A stretch of 64,000 nt of DNA from Erwinia aphidicola (lineage in GTDB: Bacteria > Pseudomonadota > Gammaproteobacteria > Enterobacterales > Enterobacteriaceae). The position numbers and the translations under genes are program-made. The notes beneath the pieces are model-generated. The model had not been told where the DNA came from, made no database searches, and was given only the letters and a program-made list of their open reading frames with translations. The stretch spans positions 1 through 64,000 of the forward strand of contig NZ_JACXBP010000002.1 of the NCBI RefSeq assembly GCF_014773485.1, in the 5' to 3' direction. Below are positions 49,915-59,277 of this stretch, in pieces (within the stretch, counting starts at the first letter, position 1; the number at the start of each line of letters is the position of its first letter).

Positions 49915-51889
49915 ATACCTTGCGCAACAGATAGATAAAGTAAGGCGCGCCGATAAAGGTCGCCAGCAATCCGGCCGGGATCTGATCCGGGAAGGAGAGC
50001 ATCCTGCCGCACCAGTCTGCCGCCACCATCAGTCCACCTCCCAACAGCGCCGCCATCACCTGCTGCGGCAGCGCCCGGCGGAAGCCGAGCATGCGCGCAA
50101 TATGCGGGGCCATCAGGCCGACGAAACTCAGCGGACCGATAGTCAGCGTGGCCGCCGCCGTCAGGCAGGCCGCCAGCAGCAGCAGTGCCAGGCGCGAGGG
50201 CGTCAACGCCACGCCGACAGCGCGTGCCGTCGCCCCGCCAAGCGGCAGAATGGTCAGCCAGCGGCGGCACAGCGGCACCAGCGCCAGCAGGATGGCGGCA
50301 ATGATCAGCGTTCGCTTCGCCTGCAGCGCATCGATTTGATAGGTCGAACCGGAAATCCACGTCAGCAGGCCAGCCATCCGCGGGTCGCCGCTTGCCAGCA
50401 GCAGCATCAGCAGCGTGGCAAACGCCGTGCTCAACGCCATCCCGGCCAGCAGCATGCGCTCGGGGGAGAAACCGCCGCGTCCGGCGGCAATCGAGATAAT
50501 CAGCAGCGTCACTGCCGCGCCGAGGCTACCGGCCGGCAGCAGCCAGCCAAAGGCATCACCCGGCACGATAAACAGCATAATCACCACGCCAAACGCCGCG
50601 CCGGAGCTGATGCCCAGCACTTCCGGGCTGGCCATTGGATTACCGGTCAGGCGCTGCACCACGCAGCCCGCCACGCCCAGCATCATCCCGGTGGCCAGCG
50701 CCGCCAGCATACGCGGCCCGCGCCACGGCAGCAGCTGATGCCACAGTTCCCCGCTCGCCCACACCCAGCCGTGCGCGTCGCGGCCAAAGCTCAGCGCCAC
50801 CGCACTCAGCAGCAGCAGTACGCCGCCGCCCAGCAGCGCCCACCACAGCACGCGGTGGCGCTCGGCAGGAACGTTATCACCCTGATTCATCGCCGGCGGC
50901 AGCGAAGCGGTGCGCAGGCGCGGCAATAGCCACAGCAGCAGCGGCGCCCCGATCACCGCCGTCACCGTGCCGGTGGAGATCTCGCCCATTTTATCCGCCA
51001 GCCACAGCACGCTCTGGTCCGCCAGCCACAGCAGCAGCGCACCAATCAGCGGCGCCACCAGCAGGCGACCAATCAGACGGCGGAAGCCGAGCATTTTCGC
51101 CAGCAGCGGCGAGAAAAGGCCGATAAAGCCGATAATCCCGGTGGCATTAACCAGCGAGGCACTGATCAGGATAGCCAGCGCCAGCACCGCAAAGCGCGCC
51201 AGCGAAATCCCCAGGCCAAGATTTTTCGCCACGCCGTCGTCCAGCCCCATCAGGGTCATCGGGCGCAGCAGCAGCAGCGTCAGCAGTACACCGCCCAGCA
51301 GGCGCGGCCAGAGGAACTCGACGTTGCTCCAGTCCATCTGATTCAGCGATCCGGTGCTCCACAGAAACATGTTTTGCAGCTGGTCATGATTGAAGATAGC
51401 GAAGATCTGATTCACCGCGCCGCAGTAGAGAGACAGCACCAGCCCGGCGAGGATCAGCGTTACCGGCGACATCCGTTTGCCCCACGCCACACCAAACACC
51501 ACCACGCCAACCGCGATGGCACCAAAGGTCGCCGCCAGCTGCTGCGTCAGCATGCCGCCCGGCACGCTCCACAGCGTCACCACGGTAATGCCCAATTGCG
51601 CCCCGCTCGCCACGCCCAGCGTCGCCGGTTCCGCCAGCGGATTGCGCAGCACCTGCTGGAACAGCAGCCCCACCAACCCCAGCCCGGCGCCGGCCAGCAG
51701 CGACAGCGACAGGCGCGGCAGCAGGCTGTAGTGGAATACCATCTGCTCGATATTGTTCATATCCGGCGCGCGCAGCGCCGTCAGCCACTGTTCGGCAGGA
51801 AGCTGATGTTGCAGGTTGGTGAGCGTCAGCGCCAGCGCGGCGATAAACAGCAGCAGCAGCAGCGCGATCGGTAAACGGTACTGGCGCAT
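49913..51889 (-). CDS. fhuB: ferric hydroxamate ABC transporter permease
   Basis: FhuB (658 residues) is the double-length permease that forms both membrane halves of the hydroxamate siderophore importer. Two FecCD-like halves are visible in tandem (about 1-330 and 345-658), each with the conserved GLxxPHIARMLGFRR-type coupling segment; the first has GLFSPLLAKMLGFRR. The ATG at 51889 overlaps the fhuD stop by one base (TGATG) and has GGAGG at 6 nt; a GTG one codon earlier is possible. It is last in the fhuACDB operon. Confidence 0.96.
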   Translation of the reverse strand: MRQYRLPIALLLLLFIAALALTLTNLQHQLPAEQWLTALRAPDMNNIEQMVFHYSLLPRLSLSLLAGAGLGLVGLLFQQVLRNPLAEPATLGVASGAQLGITVVTLWSVPGGMLTQQLAATFGAIAVGVVVFGVAWGKRMSPVTLILAGLVLSLYCGAVNQIFAIFNHDQLQNMFLWSTGSLNQMDWSNVEFLWPRLLGGVLLTLLLLRPMTLMGLDDGVAKNLGLGISLARFAVLALAILISASLVNATGIIGFIGLFSPLLAKMLGFRRLIGRLLVAPLIGALLLWLADQSVLWLADKMGEISTGTVTAVIGAPLLLWLLPRLRTASLPPAMNQGDNVPAERHRVLWWALLGGGVLLLLSAVALSFGRDAHGWVWASGELWHQLLPWRGPRMLAALATGMMLGVAGCVVQRLTGNPMASPEVLGISSGAAFGVVIMLFIVPGDAFGWLLPAGSLGAAVTLLIISIAAGRGGFSPERMLLAGMALSTAFATLLMLLLASGDPRMAGLLTWISGSTYQIDALQAKRTLIIAAILLALVPLCRRWLTILPLGGATARAVGVALTPSRLALLLLAACLTAAATLTIGPLSFVGLMAPHIARMLGFRRALPQQVMAALLGGGLMVAADWCGRMLSFPDQIPAGLLATFIGAPYFIYLLRKV

Positions 51890-52767
51890 CACTCCCCTCC
51901 CAGCACGCGGTCAAGCGTGTAGAGCAGCTGCATCGCCGAGAGCGTCGCGCCATAGAACCAGACGCGCGGCACTTCGGTGAAGCGCTGCGCGCGCACAAAG
52001 GGCATCGAACGCCACAGGTCGGAGGCGGTCACCTGTTTCATCAAATTTGCATTGCCGTGCTCGAAGCAGATCGCCTCAACATCGTGCTGATCTGCCAGTC
52101 GTTCAATTCCAATCACCGCACTTCCCCAAAAGGTGGTCTCCCCCTGCCATGCATTCACCAGCCCCAGCGCATCCATCACCTGCTGGAACAGGCCATTGGC
52201 GGTGAAGACAATCGCATGACGCGGGTCGAGAATAGACATCAGCAGCAGCGGCCGCTGCTGCCGGCGGGCCAGGCGGGCCTTCACGCGCTCGATCAGTGCA
52301 TCCAGTTCGGCCAGATGGGCTTCAGCCTGCGGCACGCGGTTGATGCGCTGCGCCAGCGCCATCAGCGACTGACGGGCGCTGGTCAGCGGCTTGCCGTTAC
52401 CGTCGTTAAAGGTGAAGCCCATGCCCGGCGCGATGCGCTGAAAACGTGTCGGATCCGGGCCATAACCTTGTGAAAAGAGGATCAGCGAGGGCTTCAGCTG
52501 AGTGATTAGTTCAAGGTTAGGTTCGCTACGCAGCCCCACATCCACCACCGACGGCGGCAGGACCGGCTCCCCCACCCAGTTGCGATAACCGTGCAGTTCA
52601 GACGCGCCAGTGGGCGTCACGCCAAGCGCCATCAGCAGCTCGAGCGGTAGCCACTCCAGCGCAATAATGCGCTGCTCATCAGCAGCATATGCAGAGCGGG
52701 GAAGCTGGGCCAGCAGCGGGGAACAGGCCAGTGCCGTCAGCAGACGGCGACGCGAAATATCCGGCAT
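51889..52767 (-). CDS. fhuD: ferric hydroxamate-binding periplasmic protein
   Basis: FhuD (292 residues) receives ferrichrome, coprogen and similar iron complexes in the periplasm and passes them to FhuBC. The N-terminus SRRRLL plus a hydrophobic stretch looks like a Tat signal peptide, which has been described for FhuD. The ATG at 52767 was chosen over upstream TTG and GTG codons because it sits best relative to the GGA upstream and to homologues. The family segment DVGLRSEPNLELITQLKP is clear. It begins 15 bp after fhuC and overlaps fhuB. Confidence 0.95.
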   Translation of the reverse strand: MPDISRRRLLTALACSPLLAQLPRSAYAADEQRIIALEWLPLELLMALGVTPTGASELHGYRNWVGEPVLPPSVVDVGLRSEPNLELITQLKPSLILFSQGYGPDPTRFQRIAPGMGFTFNDGNGKPLTSARQSLMALAQRINRVPQAEAHLAELDALIERVKARLARRQQRPLLLMSILDPRHAIVFTANGLFQQVMDALGLVNAWQGETTFWGSAVIGIERLADQHDVEAICFEHGNANLMKQVTASDLWRSMPFVRAQRFTEVPRVWFYGATLSAMQLLYTLDRVLGGE

Positions 52768-52782
52768 CACAACATCCAATCC

Positions 52783-53577
52783 TTAGTAAACAAAACTCAC
52801 CGGCGCGCCGCCATTCGGGTGCGGTAAAATACCCATCGGGATACCATAAATCTCCCCCAGCACGTCACCCTGCATGATCGCCTGCGGCTCGCCCTGGGCG
52901 ATCATCTCACCGTGGCGCAGCGCCACCATATGATCGCAGTAGCGGGCCGCCATATTGAGATCGTGCAGCACCGCGATCACCGTCAGGCCCCGTTCACGGC
53001 TGAGACGCTGGATCAGCGCCAGCACGTCAACCTGATGGGCGATGTCCAGTGCCGAGGTCGGTTCATCCAGCAGCAGACAGCGGCTGTTCTGCGCAACCAG
53101 CATGGCAATCCATGCGCGCTGACGCTCGCCGCCGGAGAGACTGTCGACCAGACGGCTGGCCAACGGTTTCAGGCCGACCAGCGCAATCGCTTCATCAACA
53201 CGCTGACGATCCTCCGCGCCATAGCGCCCTAGCGCGCCGTGCCACGGATAACGTCCAATCGCCACCAGCTCGCGTACCGTCATCCCTTCCGCAGCGGGAA
53301 GCTGCTGCGGCAGATACGCCACTTCTCGGGCAAAGGCTTTACTGCTCCAGCTGTCGAGCGGCTGCTGGTTAAGTCGCACCTGCCCTGCTGATGCCGCATG
53401 GTGGCGACCGAGCATTTTTAACAGCGTCGATTTTCCGGAGCCGTTATGGCCGATCAGGCCACACACTTTTCCGGCGGGAAAGGCCAGCGACAAGGGCTGT
53501 AACAGGGTTCTGCCCGGTACGGCAAAGCTGACGTTATCCAGGGTGAAGGTGGTTTCTGTAGCAGACTGATGTGGCAT
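52783..53577 (-). CDS. fhuC: ferric hydroxamate ABC transporter ATPase
   Basis: FhuC (264 residues) powers FhuB. Walker A is GHNGSGKST at about residues 38-46, the signature LSGGERQRAWIAM is near 143-155, and Walker B CLLLDEPTSALDIAHQ follows. It lies 48 bp after fhuA in the operon, which is regulated by the Fur box upstream of fhuA. Confidence 0.97.
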   Translation of the reverse strand: MPHQSATETTFTLDNVSFAVPGRTLLQPLSLAFPAGKVCGLIGHNGSGKSTLLKMLGRHHAASAGQVRLNQQPLDSWSSKAFAREVAYLPQQLPAAEGMTVRELVAIGRYPWHGALGRYGAEDRQRVDEAIALVGLKPLASRLVDSLSGGERQRAWIAMLVAQNSRCLLLDEPTSALDIAHQVDVLALIQRLSRERGLTVIAVLHDLNMAARYCDHMVALRHGEMIAQGEPQAIMQGDVLGEIYGIPMGILPHPNGGAPVSFVY

Positions 53578-53625
53578 GGTTTTCTTCTGATTGGCGGGCG
53601 CAGCGTACCGCGCCCGATGAGAGAG

Positions 53626-55833
53626 TTAGAAACGGAAGGTGGCGGTACCCACAATCTGACGTTCCGCGCCCCAGTAGCAGGCGTGCTCGCGGTAGCAGCT
53701 GGCCACATACTCGCGGTCAAACAGGTTATTGACGTTAACCCCCACCGATGAACCCGGCAGGCCAAAGCGTGCCAGATCGTATTTCACGACCGCATCCACC
53801 AGCGTATAGCCCGCGACGTCGAAGTTCTGATCCTGGTTAGCACCGTTGCTCTCCTGGTGGCGATACAGACCTTTGCTCTCACCGACGTAACGCAGACCGG
53901 TACCCAGCGTCAGGCCGGAGAGCGCCGTTTCGTGGAAGGTGTAATCACCCCACAGTGACGCCATATGCTTCGGCACCTGCACCGGGGTTTTACCACGCAG
54001 ATAGTTGTCTTCGGTGTATTCCGCATCGGTATAGCTGTAAGAAGCCGTCACGTTGACGTTGGCATTGACGGCGGCCTTGGCTTCAAATTCAAAGCCGCGT
54101 GAGCGGATTTCGCCCCCCTGTACGCTAAACAGCGGTGCGGTCGGGTCACCCATCAGATTGTTGTTTTTGGTCAACTGGTAGATCGCCCCGGTCAGCACAA
54201 TCGGGCGATCTTTCGGTACGTATTTCACCCCGGCTTCATACTGTTTGGCGCGCGATGGCTGGAAAGTTTCGCCGCCGAGCGTGGTGCCGGTATTCGGGAT
54301 AAATGACTCGCTGTAGCTGAAGTAAGGGGCAATGCCGTTATCGAAGACGTAGTTAACGCCGCCGCGCCAGGTGAAGGCCTGGTCGTGGGTTTTATTCTCG
54401 CTGCCGTTACGGTCAAAGGCGGACATGGTGAGGTAATCGTAGCGCCCGCCCAGCGTCAACACCCAGCGGTCCCACTCCATCTGATCCTGCGCGTACAGAC
54501 CGGTCTGTTCCTGTTTGTTCAGATACTGGTACGGGTTATACAGCGCCGTTGGCTGGTCGTTACCATACACCGGATTGAGCGCATCCAGCGGGGCAGCAGC
54601 GCCAAAAATGGCATCGATATCGTTACGCGAACGCTGGTAATCCACGCCCATCAGCAGCGTATGCTCCAGCTGCGCGGTAGCAAACTTCGCCTGTGCCTGG
54701 GTATCCACGGCAAACTGGTTCAGCTTTTCCTGCGAATGTGCGTAACCGCGGTCGATAGTGTTGTTTGCCGTATTCAGGCCGTTGCCATAGATGCTGAGGT
54801 AATCAGTTCGCATCTGTGCGTAACGCAGGTTCTGGCGCACGGTCCAGGTATCGTTGAACGCGTGGTCAAAGCTGTAGCCCACCATTTTGGTGTTGCGCGA
54901 GATTTTATTGCTCGCTTCACCCTCATCAAAATCGGTTGGCAGCTTATGCTGATTGCCGTTGGCATCGGTAATGGGCACTACCGTGCCTTCACGCGGCAGC
55001 CAGCCGTAGTAGCCGGTTTCCGGCTCGTTCTGGAAATAGCTCAGGAAGGTGAAATGGGTGTTTTCATCCGGCTGCCAGCTAAACGATGGCGCAATGGTGT
55101 AGCGCTTCTCTTTGTTCATCTGCTGCTGCGCATCGGCGCTGCGCGCCAGGCCGGTCAGGCGGTAAGAAAACGCTTCGTTATCATCCAGCGCACCGCCGAA
55201 GTCAAAGCCGGTGGAAAACAGGTTATCGCTACCCATCTGGAACTGCACTTCACGCAGGGTCTCCGTGGTTGGCCGCTTGCTGACCATTGCCACGATACCG
55301 CCCGGGTTACTTTTTCCGTACAGCACCGAGGTCGGTCCGCGCATCAGCTCGACGCGCTCAAGGAAGTAAGGGTCAATGGCAAATTCAGAGTAGTTATCAC
55401 CCTGCAATTTCAGGCCGTTCAGATACTGGTTGGTATTGGTTTCGCTAAAGCCGCGAATAGAGAGCGCATCAATCACGTTGGAGGCACCGCGGTTACCCAC
55501 CATTACGCCGGTGGTGTAGCCCAGCGCTTCTTTCACCGACAGCGGCTGATGCGTCTGCATCTCCTGGCTGGTGACCACGGAAACCGACTGTGGGTTTTTC
55601 TCAATTGGCGTCGCAGTTTTGGTAGCGGTGGCGCTGGTTTTAGCGGCGATGGTTGGCGCTGGCCCCCACGGACTCTCCTGCGGCGCGCTGCTGGCATTAG
55701 CGTTTACGGTAATGGTGTCGTCAGCGGCAAAGGCAGCGCCGCTGGTCAGGGACAAGGCAACCAAGACTGCCAGCTGGCGTTTCGCCGTCTTTACGGTATT
55801 GAAATCAGTGGAAAAATTGCGCGTGTTGGCCAT
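53626..55833 (-). CDS. fhuA: TonB-dependent ferrichrome receptor FhuA (operon copy)
   Basis: A 735-residue outer membrane receptor importing ferrichrome-type hydroxamates. The signal peptide is unusually long (about 37 residues, ending AFA), followed by the TonB box DTITVN, the plug domain (about 75-190, with GPTSVLYGKSNPGG) and a 22-strand barrel ending in F. The C-terminal cysteine pair in ASCYREHACYWG is kept. The ATG at 55833 was chosen because it opens the signal peptide; a longer frame runs through the Fur box. It heads fhuACDB. Several extracellular loops differ from E. coli, so phage and colicin sensitivity cannot be inferred. Confidence 0.95.
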   Translation of the reverse strand: MANTRNFSTDFNTVKTAKRQLAVLVALSLTSGAAFAADDTITVNANASSAPQESPWGPAPTIAAKTSATATKTATPIEKNPQSVSVVTSQEMQTHQPLSVKEALGYTTGVMVGNRGASNVIDALSIRGFSETNTNQYLNGLKLQGDNYSEFAIDPYFLERVELMRGPTSVLYGKSNPGGIVAMVSKRPTTETLREVQFQMGSDNLFSTGFDFGGALDDNEAFSYRLTGLARSADAQQQMNKEKRYTIAPSFSWQPDENTHFTFLSYFQNEPETGYYGWLPREGTVVPITDANGNQHKLPTDFDEGEASNKISRNTKMVGYSFDHAFNDTWTVRQNLRYAQMRTDYLSIYGNGLNTANNTIDRGYAHSQEKLNQFAVDTQAQAKFATAQLEHTLLMGVDYQRSRNDIDAIFGAAAPLDALNPVYGNDQPTALYNPYQYLNKQEQTGLYAQDQMEWDRWVLTLGGRYDYLTMSAFDRNGSENKTHDQAFTWRGGVNYVFDNGIAPYFSYSESFIPNTGTTLGGETFQPSRAKQYEAGVKYVPKDRPIVLTGAIYQLTKNNNLMGDPTAPLFSVQGGEIRSRGFEFEAKAAVNANVNVTASYSYTDAEYTEDNYLRGKTPVQVPKHMASLWGDYTFHETALSGLTLGTGLRYVGESKGLYRHQESNGANQDQNFDVAGYTLVDAVVKYDLARFGLPGSSVGVNVNNLFDREYVASCYREHACYWGAERQIVGTATFRF

Positions 55834-55875
55834 TGAGCTTTCTCTGAACAAGGATTGTTGAATGTGAAACGAAAC

Positions 55876-55914
55876 GATAATTATTATTATAACGCTCGGA
55901 TAATATGCGAAACG
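55876..55914 (-). promoter_or_regulatory. Fur box and promoter of fhuACDB
   Basis: On the minus strand the stretch at about 55876-55891 reads TATAATAATAATTATC, matching 13 of 16 positions of the Fur consensus half AATGATAATCATTATC. The same bases include TATAAT (55886-55891), a likely -10, so Fe-Fur would occlude RNA polymerase. The -35 is less clear; CGTTTC at 55909-55914 has a 17-bp spacing. Confidence 0.85.
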
Positions 55915-56011
55915 AAGCAGCTTTCGCAAGGGAAAAGCCACGCCCGGCGCGGCTGCGGGCAGAGTTTACCCGTCAGCGGCACGCGGAATTTTGCGCAAGG
56001 TCAGGAATTAT

Positions 56012-58177
56012 TTAATAGCGGAAGGTCATGGTGGCGATGATACGGCGGTCTCGACCCCAGTAGCAGGCATAGCCAGACATGCAGCTTGCCACATAATGAC
56101 GATCGAGTAAGTTATTAATATTTAACGCTACATTTGAACCCGGTAAGCCAACACGCGCCAGATCGTAGCGCATTACCGCATCCACCAGCGTGTAGGGTTT
56201 AACCTTGAAGCTGTTGGCCGTATCGCCCCAGCTGCTGCCGACATAACGCACGCCGCTGCCCAGCGTCAGGCCGCTCAACGCCGTCTGATGGAAGGTATAG
56301 TCAGCCCATAAAGAGGCCATATTGGCGGGTATCTGATACGGGCGGCGGTCTGACTGCTCGCTGCCGTCTCGCGCGTAGCGCACGTCAGTAAAGGTATAGG
56401 AGGCGCTCAAATTGAGGTTGAGGTTTACCGCCGCTTTAGCCTCAAGCTCCAGGCCGCGCGATCGCGTTTTACCCGCCTGCTTGCTGAAAGACCCCATCCC
56501 CATTCCGGCACCGACGCTGGTATCCACCACCAGATTTTTATTTTTCACCAGCTGAAACAGCGCCGCCGTCAGCACAATCGGGCGATCCTGCGGCACAAAC
56601 TTCAGGCCGAGCTCATACTGCTTGCCGCGTGAAGGTGAAAAGGTCTGATGATGGACATCGCTGCCGGATGTCGGTTGAAAAGACTCGCTGAAGCTGAAGT
56701 AAGGTGCAATACCGTTATCAAACAGATAATTCACGCCGCCGCGCCAGCTAAACTGCTTATCGTGACGACGGTTGGTGCTGCGCGCAACTCTGTCAAAGGC
56801 TGAGGTCATTGCCCAGTCATAACGTCCGCCTAACGTCACCACCCACCGTCGCCACTGCGCCTGATCCTGCGCGTAGATCCCGGTTTGCTGCTGGCGATCC
56901 AGCGTTTTTTGCGGCATCCGCCCAAATTCCGGGATGGTGTCATCGCCATATTGCGGGTTGAGCAGATCAAGCGGATCGGCGAGACCGTAAAATCCGTTAA
57001 TATCATCGCGCATATGCATATAGTCGATGCCAAACAGCAGGCGATGATCCAGCGGACCGCTGGCTAATTTCCCTTCCATCTGGGTATCGACATCAATATT
57101 GCTCAGCCGCTCGTCAAAATGCGCTGAAGAGCGCATCAGGGTCTGCGGCGCAATATAACCTATGCCGTTGAAGCCGGTGCTGTGCGAGTCCAGATGCATA
57201 TAGCGCACATTCTGCCGCACCTGCCAGCTGTCGCTGAGATCGTGTATCAGGCGATAGCCAGCCAGGTTCTGCGTATGCTGATAGCGCCCGCTGCGCTCGC
57301 CATCGCTAAAGCGGGTCGACAGTTTATGCTGCTTACCATCCGCAGTGACAAACGGGTCCACCGTGCCCTGACGGGGCAGCCAGCCGTTATACCCTGACTC
57401 GGGTTCATGCTGAAATTGGGTTAACAGCGTCAGGCTGGTGTGCACATTTGGCTGCCAGCGAAAGGAAGGCGCAACCGCATAGCGCTTCTCGCGCGCATTC
57501 ACCTGCTGCGCGTCGTTACTGCGGGCCAGCCCGGTCAACCGCCAGCTATAGCGCGGGTCATCATCGACAATATCGCTAAAATCGAAGCCGGTCTCATACA
57601 GATTCTGGTTACCCATCTGAAACTGGATCTCGCGCAGGCGCTCTCCCAGCGGCTGTTTGCTCACCAGCGCAATCAGCCCGCCGGGGCTGCTCTTGCCATA
57701 CAGCACTGAGGCAGGCCCGTGCAGGACTTCAACGCGCTCCAGCATGTAGGGGTCAATGGCGGCCAGTGAATAACTGTCGCCCTGCAATTTGATGCCGTCC
57801 AGATACTCGTTAATATTTTGCTGCCCACCAAAGCCGCGGATCGCGACATTATCAAACAGATTGGCACTGCCGCTGGCGTTCACCGTCACACCTGGGGTGT
57901 AGCTGAGGGCTTCTTTGACCGACTGTGGCTGCATGCGCTGCAACTCTGCAGCGGTCACCACCGAAACCGACTGCGGGATTTTCTCCAGCGCCGTATCGGT
58001 TTTACTGCCGCTGGCACTGCGTTTTGCGGCCAGGGTTGCGGCAGGGCCCCAGGCATCTTCCTGGGGCGGCGCATCATCGGCATTGACGGTCAGTGTCGGG
58101 GTGGTGGCAAAGCAGTTTGCGGCCAGCAACAGAGGAAAGTAACGGCCGACGGTTCTGGAAACCGCATAAACATTCAT
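56012..58177 (-). CDS. second FhuA-like TonB-dependent siderophore receptor
   Basis: A 721-residue paralogue of the adjacent FhuA in the same orientation. It has a signal peptide of about 24 residues, TonB box TLTVNAD, plug with GPASVLYGKSSPGG and a barrel ending in Y, plus the C-terminal cysteine pair ASCMSGYACYWG. Parts of it, such as GDTANSFKV and RYDLARVGLPGSNVAL, are closer to E. coli FhuA than the operon copy is, while its loops differ from both. It has GGAGG before the ATG. No Fur box was seen upstream, and a terminator separates it from the phosphatase gene, so it needs its own promoter at 58178-58257. Likely a hydroxamate siderophore receptor; ligand unknown. Confidence 0.88.
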   Translation of the reverse strand: MNVYAVSRTVGRYFPLLLAANCFATTPTLTVNADDAPPQEDAWGPAATLAAKRSASGSKTDTALEKIPQSVSVVTAAELQRMQPQSVKEALSYTPGVTVNASGSANLFDNVAIRGFGGQQNINEYLDGIKLQGDSYSLAAIDPYMLERVEVLHGPASVLYGKSSPGGLIALVSKQPLGERLREIQFQMGNQNLYETGFDFSDIVDDDPRYSWRLTGLARSNDAQQVNAREKRYAVAPSFRWQPNVHTSLTLLTQFQHEPESGYNGWLPRQGTVDPFVTADGKQHKLSTRFSDGERSGRYQHTQNLAGYRLIHDLSDSWQVRQNVRYMHLDSHSTGFNGIGYIAPQTLMRSSAHFDERLSNIDVDTQMEGKLASGPLDHRLLFGIDYMHMRDDINGFYGLADPLDLLNPQYGDDTIPEFGRMPQKTLDRQQQTGIYAQDQAQWRRWVVTLGGRYDWAMTSAFDRVARSTNRRHDKQFSWRGGVNYLFDNGIAPYFSFSESFQPTSGSDVHHQTFSPSRGKQYELGLKFVPQDRPIVLTAALFQLVKNKNLVVDTSVGAGMGMGSFSKQAGKTRSRGLELEAKAAVNLNLNLSASYTFTDVRYARDGSEQSDRRPYQIPANMASLWADYTFHQTALSGLTLGSGVRYVGSSWGDTANSFKVKPYTLVDAVMRYDLARVGLPGSNVALNINNLLDRHYVASCMSGYACYWGRDRRIIATMTFRY

Positions 58178-58257
58178 TGTCGTTTCGCTCCTCCTTTATC
58201 CATTGGACGACCCATATCGGGCAGATAATGCAGGATGAAGCGAAAGAAAGGTTGATC

Positions 58258-58284
58258 AAAAAAGCGGCTACCCTGAGCCGCTTT
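58258..58284 (-). terminator. terminator after the acid phosphatase gene
   Basis: AAAGCGGCT (58261-58269) and AGCCGCTTT (58276-58284) form a 9-bp stem around a 6-nt loop. On the minus strand it is followed by a run of six Ts. It isolates the phosphatase transcript from the second fhuA-like gene. Confidence 0.9.
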
Positions 58285-58305
58285 GCTGACTTTACTGCAC
58301 GCAGA

Positions 58306-59043
58306 TTACTGGCCGGAGCCAGTATTCAGCTCAGCTTTGACCTGTTTTTCCTGCTCGAGAAAGGCGGGAACAGTTTGCAGACGAGCATACTCGACCGCCC
58401 CCACGTAACGCCCGGCATTGACATCACTTTGCCAGTGCGCGCCACAAATCACCCGGCTCTGCCCAAATTCCCACGCGCGTTCCGCCAGCTCCTTCGCCCG
58501 CTCGGGTTTGGCCTGCGACAGCACCAGCGCCAGCAGCGTGCCGTAGGTGGTGTGGCCGGAGGGGTAAGAGCCATTTTTACGCAGCGCCGGTTCATCGGCG
58601 GGCTGGCAGGTGTGATGGTTGAACACCACAAAAGGACGGGTGCGCATATAGTAATTTTTCGCCCCGTCCGGCGCGTAAGCACCGCCGAGGATCAGCAGAT
58701 TTTGCAGCATGTTCCAGGTCGCAGGGGTTTCACTGGCACTGATGGTGACCCCCAGCACGGGAGAGAAGATTTTGGCGATATTCTCGACGTGCAGGTTGGC
58801 ATCCTGAGTGGCTTGCTGCCAGCGCGGCGAGCCTTTCAGCGCGTAGCCTTTTTCATAAGCCGCCTTGTCATAGGAGTAAGCGGAGCTGCCCTCTTTTGGC
58901 GGTGGTGGCAGGTAGTACTGGCTGTCGACGGCCTGAGCTGCGGTGTGGAAAGGGATAACGCTGGTGTTGTCAGCCTGTGCGCAGAGTGCGGTGAGTAAAG
59001 CACCGCCTAACATCAGGCTGGAATATAACGCATTAAGTTTCAT
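58306..59043 (-). CDS. phoN: class A nonspecific acid phosphatase (PAP2 superfamily)
   Basis: A 245-residue periplasmic phosphatase that releases phosphate from a broad range of organic phosphomonoesters. The signal peptide ends about residue 24 (CAQA). The full class A signature is present: K129-x6-R136-P137, PSGH at 161-164, and S196-R197-x5-H203-x3-D207, with GSYPSGHT as the class-specific stretch. It has its own terminator. It is not part of the E. coli K-12 locus; enzymes of this class (PhoN, PhoC, ApyA relatives) are scattered among Enterobacterales and often acquired. The symbol is by class and could equally be phoC; whether it is PhoP-regulated cannot be told here. Confidence 0.9.
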   Translation of the reverse strand: MKLNALYSSLMLGGALLTALCAQADNTSVIPFHTAAQAVDSQYYLPPPPKEGSSAYSYDKAAYEKGYALKGSPRWQQATQDANLHVENIAKIFSPVLGVTISASETPATWNMLQNLLILGGAYAPDGAKNYYMRTRPFVVFNHHTCQPADEPALRKNGSYPSGHTTYGTLLALVLSQAKPERAKELAERAWEFGQSRVICGAHWQSDVNAGRYVGAVEYARLQTVPAFLEQEKQVKAELNTGSGQ

Positions 59044-59232
59044 TGAAATTCCTTTTTATGAGTAAAAGCAGGCTTATCCTCACTGAAAGGCAATGCAAAA
59101 AAAGATATGCAGATCTCATTTTATTTTTTATTAGATCTATTTGGATGTTTTTGGCACTCAAAATCAAAAACAGTAACTTAATCAATTAACTAAAACAGTC
59201 CCTGTTCGACACAAACTCTGAATAACAGACAT

Positions 59233-59260
59233 AAAAAAAGCCGGTTCCCCGGCTTTTTTT
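59233..59260. terminator. terminator after mrcB
   Basis: A perfect hairpin AAAAAAAGCCGG-TTCC-CCGGCTTTTTTT has an A-run on one side and a T-run on the other, so it works in both directions. It lies 18 bp past the mrcB stop codon; the phosphatase gene begins about 190 bp further on. Confidence 0.94.
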
Positions 59261-59277
59261 ACAATCAACAATCGCTG

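Noticed and set aside
53569..53751. 60-codon plus-strand frame at the fhuC/fhuA junction
   Set aside because: Overlaps the coding end of fhuA in reverse and has no independent support.
54385..55836. 483-codon plus-strand frame opposite fhuA
   Set aside because: Antisense shadow of an intact TonB-dependent receptor; no ribosome site or motif of its own.
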